Positions 22,666 to 32,782 of a DNA stretch of 64,000 bases are shown piece by piece. Each line of letters begins with the position of its first letter. Position 1 is the stretch's first letter. Made by a program: the position numbers and the translations under genes. Origin of the DNA: Deltaproteobacteria bacterium (GTDB lineage: Bacteria > Desulfobacterota > DSM-4660 > Desulfatiglandales > Desulfatiglandaceae). Location: the NCBI GenBank assembly GCA_022340265.1, contig JAJDOH010000033.1:1-64000 (forward strand). The letters are read 5' to 3'. The notes beneath the pieces were generated by a model that saw only the letters and a program-made list of their open reading frames with translations, was not told where the DNA came from and did no database searches.

Positions 22666-23435
22666 CCCGTCGTTTCAGAGGTCTCCTCTTCGTCCTCTTC
22701 CGCTTCCTTTTTTTCTTTCGATTTTTGGGCAATCCGGGCCACCAGGATGCCGATTTCATAGAGAATGATAAGAGGCCCTGCCATCATGCACTGGGTTATC
22801 ACGTCCGGGGGGGTAAGAATTGCGGCGACAACGAACGTCAGGAGGATTGCGTATTTACGCTTCTTCTTGAGCAACTCGGCCGTCACGACGCCCATCTTGG
22901 CCAAGAAAAAAATAATGACCGGAAGCTCAAAAACCACCCCGAAGGCGAAAAGCAGTTTGATGGCAAAGGAAAAATACTGTTTGACCGACGGAAGTGCTTT
23001 TACATACTCGTTTGAGAACCCGACGAAAAACTTGAAACCGAAGGGAAAGACCACGAAATAACCAAAAAGGGACCCTCCTACAAATAGAATAGTGGAAGCC
23101 ACCACGAAAGGGATCACATATTTTTTTTCCTTCTGGTATAGGCCGGGGGCGATAAACATCCATAGCTGGTAGAAAATGTAGGGTGCTACCAGCAATATTC
23201 CCGCCAGAAAAGAAACCTTCAGGTAGGTGAAAAACATCTCGGGGAGATTGGTGAAAATAAGATGATCGCCTTCAGGCATCACCGCTTTAAGTGGTGCGAC
23301 CAGGAGAGCGAACAACCTTTCCGCAAAGGCGTATGAGGCTGCGAAACCAACCCCGACCGCGATGGCGGAGAAGATAAGCCGTTTCCGTAGTTCCTCCAGG
23401 TGACTCAAAAACGGCTGTTTGTCTTCGCTATCCAT
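22662..23435 (-). CDS. tatC: Sec-independent translocase TatC
   Basis: TatC, 257 aa, six membrane segments, the twin-arginine signal receptor in the inner membrane. The N-terminus QPFLSHLEELRKRLIFSAIA matches the highly conserved opening. The first periplasmic loop has PEMFFTYLKVSFLAGILLVAP, then QLWMFIAPGLYQKEKKYVIP and AILTPPDVITQCMMAGPLI. The C-terminal tail is strongly acidic (EEDEEETSE). The ATG at 23435 was chosen because a longer upstream frame is only basic low-complexity sequence overlapping tatB. It overlaps tatB by eight bases and ends convergently with the LpoA-like gene. Confidence 0.96.
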   Translation of the reverse strand: MDSEDKQPFLSHLEELRKRLIFSAIAVGVGFAASYAFAERLFALLVAPLKAVMPEGDHLIFTNLPEMFFTYLKVSFLAGILLVAPYIFYQLWMFIAPGLYQKEKKYVIPFVVASTILFVGGSLFGYFVVFPFGFKFFVGFSNEYVKALPSVKQYFSFAIKLLFAFGVVFELPVIIFFLAKMGVVTAELLKKKRKYAILLTFVVAAILTPPDVITQCMMAGPLIILYEIGILVARIAQKSKEKKEAEEDEEETSETTG

Positions 23436-23853
23436 TATGGTCTTTCTCCACAGTAGCCGGGGCCGCGGTTTCTTTTTCAACATCGTGGGAAGCAGTGGTG
23501 ATGACGGTGTCTTTGGAAGGTTTCTCCTTTTCCTGATGGTACGCATCCAGCATTTGGTCGTAATCCTCAAATTTCGGCGGTTCTTCCTTTTCTTCCACAT
23601 CCTCAACCGCCGCTTCCTTTTTCTTTGAATCCGGCGGCTTATCCAAACCGCTGACGGCATCCACCACGTCTTCACGGGCTTCTTTGAAATCCTCGTCCAG
23701 ATTTAAACCGTCCTTGATCTCAGTAGTTGCCCTTTTGAATTCAGAAAGGCCTTTTCCCAGGGCTTTTGCAAGATCGGGAAGTTTCTTGGGTCCGATGACG
23801 ATCAGAGCGATCACCAAAATGATAATTAATTCGGGCATGCCGATACCAAACAT
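23428..23853 (-). CDS. tatB: Twin-arginine translocase TatA/TatB subunit, TatB-like
   Basis: A 141 aa single-membrane-span protein. MFGIGMPELIIILVIALIVI, GPKKLPD and an amphipathic helix LAKALGKGLSEFKRATTEI give the classic TatA/B layout. Length and the Pro and Glu-rich tail (about 60-141) point to TatB rather than the shorter TatA. GGAGG six bases before the ATG fixes the start. TatB holds signal peptides with TatC. No second TatA is in this window, so one protein may serve both roles or tatA lies elsewhere. Confidence 0.9.
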   Translation of the reverse strand: MFGIGMPELIIILVIALIVIGPKKLPDLAKALGKGLSEFKRATTEIKDGLNLDEDFKEAREDVVDAVSGLDKPPDSKKKEAAVEDVEEKEEPPKFEDYDQMLDAYHQEKEKPSKDTVITTASHDVEKETAAPATVEKDHNG

Positions 23854-23929
23854 TTTTTCCTCCACACATCAGTCGCAAAAAGGTCGGCAGTTTGTGCCGG
23901 GTCGTTCACGCCTGTTTCACAAGGCGTTA

Positions 23930-24412
23930 TTATAATTGAAGCATCAAGGCTGTTTCATCGCAATCCGGAAATTTTGGGCATTTCAAACAGTCCGCCCATA
24001 TTTTGTGGGGAAGCTGGGATTTATCAACTTCATAAAATCCTCTTTTAATGAAAAAATCAGGAACATAGGTTAATGTAAACACCTTGTCGAGTCCGAGGGC
24101 GGCCGCTTCCCGCAGGCATGCATCCATAAGCTTTCTGCCAAATCCCTTCCCCTGGAATGCTTCAGCAACGGCCAGCGATTCGATTTCCGCAAGATCCTTC
24201 CAGCATATGCCCAAACCGCAGACCCCCTGGATGCGATCTCCCGAAGCCGGTTCCAGTACAAAATAGGCGCGCAGATGCTCATAAAGCTCGCTTAAAGACC
24301 TGGCCAGGAGCCGTCCTTTTGCGGCATAGGCGTTCAAGAGTTCGTGAATCGCCTGCACATCATCGATAACCGCCTTTCTCACAAGCGGATATTCATCTTT
24401 TTCATATACCAC
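23930..24412 (-). CDS. GNAT acetyltransferase, short ArgA-like
   Basis: A 160 aa GNAT-fold enzyme. It has an acceptor region VRKAVIDDVQAIHELLNAYA, the acetyl-CoA loop VAEAFQGKGFGRKLM (Q/RxxGxG/A), and a C-terminal CLKCPKFPDCDETALML with three cysteines. That cysteine pattern occurs in short ArgA-type N-acetylglutamate synthases of deltaproteobacteria as I recall them. If correct it makes N-acetylglutamate, the first step of arginine synthesis. Neighbouring argS is only circumstantial support. The GTG at 24412 has AAGGA upstream; a frame from 24484 would overlap the upstream gene. Another N-acetyltransferase substrate remains possible. Confidence 0.75.
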   Translation of the reverse strand: MVYEKDEYPLVRKAVIDDVQAIHELLNAYAAKGRLLARSLSELYEHLRAYFVLEPASGDRIQGVCGLGICWKDLAEIESLAVAEAFQGKGFGRKLMDACLREAAALGLDKVFTLTYVPDFFIKRGFYEVDKSQLPHKIWADCLKCPKFPDCDETALMLQL

Positions 24413-24455
24413 AGTCTGTTCCTTTTTGTCAGCATTTGGTCTGTCGCCAAAAAAA

Positions 24456-25112
24456 TCATTTTTGACGGCCGACCTTTTGGACAAACCCTTTCAGTTTTTC
24501 CTCTTTAGCCAGATTTTGTTGCGTTCTAACGGCTTCCGTTTTGGTCCCATATGTACCGCACCGTACCCGGAAATAACTTCGGCCATTGATGATAACTTTG
24601 TAATGGTACGCCGGGTATCCTTTTTTTACCAAGCGGTTAACCATATTGGAAGCCTGCTTTTCCGCGTCCAGTGATGCCACCTGAACCACATAGAATTCTT
24701 CGGCAGGTGCAGGCGCAGCGGGCTTTTTTACATCGTTGGCGTCGGGGTTTTCTTGTTTGAGGTTCTTCTTGACGGGTGGTTCTTTCCGTGAAGGCACCTC
24801 TGGGATTTTTTGCTTGGAGAGTTCATCATAAAATGCAAAATTCGGACTTTCCGGGAGGGCCTTGATCTCATCCAATTCGGCAGTGTCCCGATGCCCCAAC
24901 ATTTCCTGAAGCTTTACAATCTGGTTCTTGAGCTCGGCCAGGGTTTTCGCACCGCTCGGTAAAAGCCCTCTGCCGGCGAGAACACCCAGTGTAAAAATCC
25001 AACCCAGAAAGATTAAAAAGCCCAGGCTCCAAAAAAAAAGTGCCGTACGGGAAAGCTCCAGGCGAAGACCCTTTTTCTCTTTTTCAGGTTTTTCTTTCTC
25101 TTCCTCTGTCAT
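24456..25112 (-). CDS. SPOR-domain membrane protein
   Basis: A 218 aa bitopic protein: short Lys/Glu-rich cytoplasmic N-terminus, one membrane helix (about 23-50, ALFFWSLGFLIFLGWIFTLG), a Pro/Lys-rich periplasmic linker, and a C-terminal SPOR domain (about 137-215: FYVVQVASLDAEKQASNMVN, YFRVRCGTYGTKTEA). SPOR domains bind denuded peptidoglycan at the division site. Start at ATG 25112, shortly after the argS stop. It belongs to the argS-led minus-strand unit. Confidence 0.88.
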   Translation of the reverse strand: MTEEEKEKPEKEKKGLRLELSRTALFFWSLGFLIFLGWIFTLGVLAGRGLLPSGAKTLAELKNQIVKLQEMLGHRDTAELDEIKALPESPNFAFYDELSKQKIPEVPSRKEPPVKKNLKQENPDANDVKKPAAPAPAEEFYVVQVASLDAEKQASNMVNRLVKKGYPAYHYKVIINGRSYFRVRCGTYGTKTEAVRTQQNLAKEEKLKGFVQKVGRQK

Positions 25113-25122
25113 ACCTTGGTCG

Positions 25123-26799
25123 TCACATTTTTTCAGGCGCACTCACACCCAGCAGACGCAGTCCGTTGGCGATGACGATTTTGACGCCCGAAACCAGGAT
25201 CAGTCTGGCTTGCGTCAAGGTTTGGTCTTCGGTGACGACCCTGAGTTCACTGTTCTTAAGGCCCATGTTGAAGTACCGGTGAAAGGATGCCGCCAGATGG
25301 GTCAGATAATAGGTTAACCGATGGGCTTCCAGCGTCTTGCAGATATCTTCCAGAAGTGCCGGAAATTCCGACATGGTTCGGATGATGGCCATTTCTTCCT
25401 TCAGTGCAAGTTTTTCCCATATGCCGTCAGCCCGGTCCAAAACGGCAATTCCTTCAGACTCAGCCTTACGGATGATGCTGCAGATTCGGGCGTGGGCGTA
25501 TTGAACATAATAGACCGGGTTGTCACTGTCCTGTTTCTTGACAAGATCCATGTCCACATCGAGCGGTGAGTCATGGCTCTTGGTGAGAAACACAAAACGA
25601 GCTGCGTCAACACCCACCTCATCCAGCAGTTCCTGAAGGGTGACAAAACTTCCGGCCCGCTTGCTCATTCGGAGTTCCTGTCCATTCTCCCACAATTTTA
25701 CCAGCTGTATCAGCAGAACCGAAAGCCAATTTTCGGGAATGCCGTGACTCATCAGAGCGGCTTTTACACGCGGTACATATCCATGATGATCGGCGCCCCA
25801 GATGTTGATGGCTTTGGTAAAACCCCTGCGGTGTTTCTCCAAGTGATAGGAGATATCCGATGCAAAATAGGTATACTGACCATCGCTTTTTCGAATCACG
25901 CGGTCTTTGTCATCCCCGAATTGAGAGGTTTTGATCCAGACGGCCCCTTCCTGCTCATACAGATGCCCTCTGGCCTGTATGGAATCCAATGTTTGGTCGA
26001 GCAATCCGGACGCGTGAAGGTCGTCTTCGGAAGACCAGACATCAAAATTTACCCTGAAACGATCCAGGGCTCGCTGAATTTCCTTGAGCATCATTTCTTT
26101 GCCGTTTTGCGCACAAAGAGCGACGGCTTTATCCGGTTCTTCCGAACTCAAATCAATTTTTTCAGAGATAGTATCCGCCAAATCCAGAATGTATTCTCCG
26201 TGATAACCGTTTTCGGGAAACTTGAAGTCCGGGTCCTCCTTCTGTTTCAAGCGGGCCCAAATGGATTCCCCCAGCATCCTGATCTGCAGTCCGGCGTCAT
26301 TTACATAAAATTCTCGAACCACCTGGTGACCGCAAAAGGAGAAAATCCGGCAGAGTGTATCACCAAGAGCGGCACCCCTGCCGTGACCGAGATGAAGGGG
26401 ACCCGTGGGATTGGCGCTGACAAACTCCAGCAAAACTTTCTCATCACGCCCCATTTCGCTACGGCCATAATCATTTTGAAACCGAAGGATCTGATCCAGA
26501 ATTTGACACCACTCTTCTGCGTGAATGGTAAAATTGATAAATCCGGGACCGGCTATCCGGGTATTTTCAAAGAAATCCTTCTCATCCTTCAGATGTTCTA
26601 CAATGACGGATGCAATTTCCCGGGGATTTCGTTTTTGGCCGGCTGCCAGGGTCATGGGCAGATTGGTGGCAAAATGGCCATGTTCGGGATTCTTCGGCAC
26701 TTCGATAACGTATTCGGGTACGGTCGTTTTTTTGAGTTAGCCAAGCTAGAAACAGCGGGAAAGGGCATTTTTCAGTATGCCATCGATTCTCTTTTTCAT
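25123..26799 (-). CDS. argS: Arginyl-tRNA synthetase, with two in-frame stop codons near the start
   Basis: Class I synthetase charging tRNA-Arg. From ATG 26799, with GAAGGA nine bases upstream, the frame is 558 codons before its stop, the usual ArgS length. Motifs: NPTGPLHLGHGRGAALGDT (HIGH-type HLGH), ELRMSKRAGSFVTLQELL (KMSKS-type) and the C-terminal anticodon-binding helical domain. The frame from 26799 is broken at codon 18 (TAG, 26746-26748) and codon 21 (TAA, 26737-26739). Sequence on both sides is still ArgS-like (MKKRIDGILKNALSRCF ... VPEYVIEVPKNPEHGHF) and in the same frame. Each stop is one transition from a Gln codon. The only later in-frame candidate start is a GTG at 26700 without a ribosome binding site. 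It leads the operon argS-SPOR-GNAT-tatB-tatC. Confidence 0.85.
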
Positions 26800-26942
26800 A
26801 TGCGTGATTCCTTCCGGCAACTCCAAATGTTCGGCCGGTTTTTTCTAATGGATGATCCTCGTGAAAAGGGTTTGTCGCTGCAACATAACTAACTGATCCC
26901 TTTTTTTATATCAAGCAATATGTGAACCCTCTTTCACGGAAG

Positions 26943-26971
26943 TTGACATGCGCACAAGGGAGCGCTAAAAT
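26943..26971 (+). promoter_or_regulatory. Strong candidate sigma-70 promoter for the DUF2065 gene
   Basis: TTGACA, 17-base spacer, TAAAAT, 34 bases before the ATG at 27005. It is the best promoter match in the window and reads away from argS. Confidence 0.7.
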
Positions 26972-27004
26972 GCGCGTATTTTTCCAGAGGATTAACCTGT
27001 TTAG

Positions 27005-27190
27005 ATGAAAACACTGTTTTGTTTGCTGGGTCTGGTTCTAATTGTTGAAGGGTTGCCGTATTTTGCATTTCCGGAAAAGATGAAACATTGGGTGGAAAAG
27101 ATTCTTGAAATGCCCAGTGCACACCTTCGCACAATGGGACTTCTGGCCATGGGGATTGGCCTTCTCATCACTTATTTTTCCCGTCCTTAA
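27005..27190 (+). CDS. DUF2065 small membrane protein
   Basis: A 61 aa protein with two hydrophobic helices (LFCLLGLVLIVEGLPYFAF and GLLAMGIGLLITYF). The spacing and the conserved GLPYFAFPEKM centre match DUF2065 proteins, which lie close to membrane and tRNA-modification genes in many proteobacteria. No biochemical role is known. The ATG is 34 bases downstream of a good promoter. Confidence 0.85.
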   Translation: MKTLFCLLGLVLIVEGLPYFAFPEKMKHWVEKILEMPSAHLRTMGLLAMGIGLLITYFSRP

Positions 27191-27288
27191 ATGCATTCAA
27201 AAAAAATTGACAGCTTCCCCTAAAAGATGAATCTCACAGCGCCCTTGCCGGTTCACATTTCCGCCGCTTCGGACAAGGATAAAACCGT

Positions 27289-27317
27289 TTGACTTAAAAA
27301 TCGAATTTGGATATTTT
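27289..27317 (+). promoter_or_regulatory. Candidate promoter of queA-tgt-yajC-secD-secF
   Basis: TTGACT, 17-base spacer, TATTTT, ending 20 bases before the queA ATG. The spacing is ideal and the start codon close, so the transcript would have a very short leader. Confidence 0.5.
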
Positions 27318-27337
27318 ACGCGTTTTATGTTTTTAAC

Positions 27338-29544
<2,207 letters not shown>

Positions 29545-29558
29545 GAGGAGGTTCAAGG

Positions 29559-29879
29559 ATGATTTCTTTAGCTTATGCAATGGGACAACAGGGAGGTGCT
29601 GACGGAGCAAGTGGCGGTTTCGGTGCTTTTCTGCCCCTCATTTTGATGTTTGCTATTTTCTATTTTCTGCTTATCAGGCCGCAACAGAAAAAGGCAAAAC
29701 AACACAAGCAACTGCTTTCCGCCATCAAAAAAGGGGACCGTGTTGTGACCAGTGGCGGTCTTCACGGACTGGTTACCGGGATTACGGAAGATGTGGTTAC
29801 CATAGAAATTGCACCGAAGGTGAGGGTTAAAATCGCGAGGGGCTCCATTTCCGGTGTGACAACCAGAGCACAGCAATAA
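29559..29879 (+). CDS. yajC: Preprotein translocase subunit YajC
   Basis: A 106 aa membrane protein with one N-terminal helix (LPLILMFAIFYFLLI) followed by the conserved RPQQKKAKQHKQLLSA and a small beta-domain (GDRVVTSGGLHGLVTG). YajC associates with SecD and SecF in the SecDF-YajC complex that helps late stages of Sec export. GAGGAGG lies eight bases before the ATG at 29559; an in-frame TTG at 29541 was rejected. It precedes secD by 48 bases. Confidence 0.94.
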   Translation: MISLAYAMGQQGGADGASGGFGAFLPLILMFAIFYFLLIRPQQKKAKQHKQLLSAIKKGDRVVTSGGLHGLVTGITEDVVTIEIAPKVRVKIARGSISGVTTRAQQ

Positions 29880-29927
29880 AATCAGACAATCCAATCGGTT
29901 CTTGAGAATCAAATCTGGGAGTAACAA

Positions 29928-31529
29928 GTGTCTAAAAGCTTAACTTGGCGCAGCGTCGTTGCGCTGCTGGCAATCCTGGTGGCACTGATTTATCTGGTGC
30001 CGTCCATAACCGGAGAGGTTCCTGCATGGTGGTCCAGTTTTCTGCCGAAAGACAAGATTCATCTGGGTCTTGATTTGCAGGGAGGGATGCATCTCGTTTT
30101 GGAGGTAGAGGCTTCAAAGGCCATTGAAAACCACCTGGAGCGTGTGGTTGACGAGATGAAAGGTGATCTGAGAGAGGACAAAATAAGATATGTTTCATTG
30201 AAACGCAACGGCCTGGAGGGGGTTGAGATTATCCTCATGCGTTCGAAAGATGAAACAGTGTTCCGGGATATGGCGGCTGCCGGTTATCCCGATTTCTCCA
30301 TAGAATCCATGCCCGAGCAAAATGGGAAACCCGTATTTAAAATGGTGCTGAACGAGAAAGCCAAAATTCATATCATGAAAATGGCGGTTGAGCAGGCCTT
30401 GGAAACCATTCGAAACAGGGTTGACCAGTTCGGTGTCAGTGAACCGGATATTCGTCCTCAGGAAAACAACAGGCTTCTGATTCAGCTGCCCGGTATAAAA
30501 GACCCCAAACGGGCCATTGCACTCATTGGCAAGACCGCTCTGCTGGAGTTCAAACTGGTGGACGAAGAACACAGTGTCCAGGAAGCCTTAAAGGGGAATG
30601 TCCCTCCGGGAGATGAGATTCTGTACCAGGTTTCCGTTGATCCCGATACCGGCCATGAACGAAAAACCCCCTTTCTTTTGAAAAAGCGTACAGCGCTCAC
30701 CGGTGAATATCTCACCGACGCCCGCGTTCAGATCGACAGCCGGTATAACGAACCGTATGTTTCCATTTCCTTTGACGCGAGGGGTGCAAGGCTGTTTGAA
30801 CAGGTGACCGGCCAGAATGTCAAGAAACGTCTGGCCATCGTCCTCGACGGAAAGGTCAATTCAGCGCCGGTGATTCAGGACAAGATTTCCGGAGGAAAAG
30901 CCCAGATTACAGGGCGCTACACCACCGATGAAGCCCGGGATCTGGCCATCGTACTGCGGGCCGGTGCACTGCCGGCGCCGGTGAAGATCATTGAAGAAAG
31001 GACTGTGGGGCCCTCCCTGGGAAAAGACTCCATCCAAAAGGGTTTCAAGTCCATGGTTATCGGCGGCATTATCGTTATTCTTTTTATGGCCATTTATTAC
31101 GGCCTTTCCGGCGCTATTGCGGACCTGGCGCTGTTGTTGAACATTCTCTTTATTATGGCGGGACTTGCTTTTTTCAGCGCTACCCTCACCCTTCCCGGAA
31201 TAGCGGGTATTATTCTGACCATCGGTATGTCGGTCGATGCCAATGTTTTGATATTTGAGAGAATTCGTGAAGAGGTCCGGCTTGGAAAAACCGCCAGGAC
31301 CGCCATCGAGGGCGGATATTCCAAGGCCCTGGTGACGATTCTGGATGCTCAGCTCACAACGTTGATCGTTGCCCTGGTGCTCTTTCAGTTTGGTACAGGG
31401 CCGGTTCGCGGTTTTGCCGTGACGCTCAGCATCGGCATTGTAGCCAGTATTTTCACGGCCATTTTTCTGACCCGGATTATTTTTGATTATTTGTATGTGA
31501 AACGCAACGTGAAGAAATTGAGTATATAA
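29928..31529 (+). CDS. secD: Protein-export membrane protein SecD
   Basis: A 533 aa RND-type export helper. One N-terminal helix, a large periplasmic part (P1 head, about 40-345), then five helices. Conserved motifs: KIHLGLDLQGGMHLVLEVE (D1), RNRVDQFGVSEPDI (D2/D3), and the membrane sequence IILTIGMSVDANVLIFERIR (D5) with the proton-relay Asp. It uses the proton or sodium gradient to pull proteins out of SecYEG. The start is GTG at 29928. The length is shorter than E. coli SecD (615 aa), typical of deltaproteobacteria. Confidence 0.97.
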   Translation: MSKSLTWRSVVALLAILVALIYLVPSITGEVPAWWSSFLPKDKIHLGLDLQGGMHLVLEVEASKAIENHLERVVDEMKGDLREDKIRYVSLKRNGLEGVEIILMRSKDETVFRDMAAAGYPDFSIESMPEQNGKPVFKMVLNEKAKIHIMKMAVEQALETIRNRVDQFGVSEPDIRPQENNRLLIQLPGIKDPKRAIALIGKTALLEFKLVDEEHSVQEALKGNVPPGDEILYQVSVDPDTGHERKTPFLLKKRTALTGEYLTDARVQIDSRYNEPYVSISFDARGARLFEQVTGQNVKKRLAIVLDGKVNSAPVIQDKISGGKAQITGRYTTDEARDLAIVLRAGALPAPVKIIEERTVGPSLGKDSIQKGFKSMVIGGIIVILFMAIYYGLSGAIADLALLLNILFIMAGLAFFSATLTLPGIAGIILTIGMSVDANVLIFERIREEVRLGKTARTAIEGGYSKALVTILDAQLTTLIVALVLFQFGTGPVRGFAVTLSIGIVASIFTAIFLTRIIFDYLYVKRNVKKLSI

Positions 31530-31544
31530 GGGGTGAAAAATGAG

Positions 31545-31571
31545 CAATGGGACATCTTTTTTTGCCCATTG
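31545..31571. repeat. 7-bp inverted repeat between secD and secF
   Basis: CAATGGG (31545-31551) and CCCATTG (31565-31571) around a T-rich 13-base loop. There is no clean T-run after it, so it is not a standard terminator. It could attenuate or stabilise the secD-secF message. Confidence 0.4.
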
Positions 31572-31616
31572 TCCGCTGCCCATATTTTTATTGCCTCTTT
31601 AATTTGGAGCTAGTCA

Positions 31617-32672
31617 ATGCAATTTATAAAACCCGGAATTAACATCAATTTCACTGGAAAGCGAAAAATCGCTTTCACCATTTCCAGCTTTATGATCCTT
31701 GCCACCATTTTTTTGCTGGTGTGGCGGGGGGGGCCGAATTACGGTGTGGATTTTTCGGGGGGCGTGCTTGTACAGATCAAAATGGCGCAGAAAGTTTCTC
31801 CTTCGGAAATCAAAAAGGCCCTGGCGCTCGTAGATCTTCAGGACAGTATTGTCCAGGAATTCGGTGAAGCCGGACAGTTGGAATATCTCATTCGAATTCG
31901 AAAGACGGAGGTTGAGCTCTCCAGCCTGGGCGACCAGGTTGAAAAGGCGTTGAAGACCGGGTTCGGGGATAAAGTCGAAATCAGACGGGTTGAAATGGTG
32001 GGGCCAAAAGTGGGTAAGGACCTCCGTCAAAAGGCCCTTTTTGCTATTTTTTATTCAATCCTCTTTATTGCCATCTACATTTCGGGGCGTTTTGAGCTGA
32101 AATGGCTCATGAGCATCATCATGGCATTGTGTCTGGCTTTTGTGGTGTATATTACCTCCAGGTTTGGAATCAGTGTCACCTGGCTTATTTTGATTGCGCT
32201 CATCGTGACGCTGACGCTCTGTTTATTCCTGAATCTCAAATATGCCTTGGGCGCTATCATCGCCCTTATACACGATGTGATCATTACCCTGGGCTTTTTT
32301 GCCCTGACCGAAAGGGAGGTCTCCCTTTCCATTATTGCGGCATTTCTGACCATCGTCGGATATTCCCTCAATGACACCATTATCGTATTTGACCGTATCC
32401 GGGAAAACTTGAGACGTTTCAGGCGAAAGCCTTTTGAAGAAACCATGAATCAGAGCATTAATGAAACCCTCAGCCGAACCATTCTGACATCGGGCACCAC
32501 ACTGATCGTCATCATCGCCCTCTTTGTTCTAGGCGGCGGTGTCATTCACGACTTTGCCTTTGCGTTGCTGGTGGGGGTCGTCGTGGGGACTTATTCCTCA
32601 ATTTTTGTTGCCAGCCCCATACTGATGATCTGGGAGGGGCGGTTCGGCAAGAAGGCGCAAAAAAAAAAGTAA
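31617..32672 (+). CDS. secF: Protein-export membrane protein SecF
   Basis: SecF, 351 aa, six membrane helices with a periplasmic head between helices 1 and 2. Motifs: GPNYGVDFSGGVLVQIKMA, ALIHDVIITLGFFALT and GYSLNDTIIVFDRIRENLRR, plus ILTSGTTLIVIIALFVLGGG. Works with SecD and YajC. GGAG lies nine bases before the ATG. Last gene of the queA-led unit; 87 bases separate it from secD, more than is usual for this pair. Confidence 0.97.
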   Translation: MQFIKPGININFTGKRKIAFTISSFMILATIFLLVWRGGPNYGVDFSGGVLVQIKMAQKVSPSEIKKALALVDLQDSIVQEFGEAGQLEYLIRIRKTEVELSSLGDQVEKALKTGFGDKVEIRRVEMVGPKVGKDLRQKALFAIFYSILFIAIYISGRFELKWLMSIIMALCLAFVVYITSRFGISVTWLILIALIVTLTLCLFLNLKYALGAIIALIHDVIITLGFFALTEREVSLSIIAAFLTIVGYSLNDTIIVFDRIRENLRRFRRKPFEETMNQSINETLSRTILTSGTTLIVIIALFVLGGGVIHDFAFALLVGVVVGTYSSIFVASPILMIWEGRFGKKAQKKK

Positions 32673-32678
32673 GCAAAT

Positions 32679-32738
32679 AGCGGCCAATGAACCATTAACA
32701 GCCTCCACTTAATGCCAAAATCGCAATTTATGGCCGCT
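32679..32738. repeat. 8-bp inverted repeat after secF
   Basis: AGCGGCCA (32679-32686) and TGGCCGCT (32731-32738), perfect, separated by 44 bases. No T-run follows. Possible end-of-transcript structure or a binding site; it falls between secF and the next gene. Confidence 0.35.
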
Positions 32739-32782
32739 TATAAAGGCCTTTGACCTGATAAATCGGTGTTTGAGGTTGTCCA

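Noticed and set aside
26737-26748. Pyrrolysine or selenocysteine recoding as explanation of the argS stops
   Set aside because: One of the two stops is TAA, which neither system uses, and no pyl or sel genes are visible in this window.
25573-26892. 439-codon open frame on the plus strand
   Set aside because: It lies opposite argS and has no recognisable domain or ribosome binding site. The ArgS motifs on the minus strand explain the sequence; the open frame is a by-product of its codon pattern.
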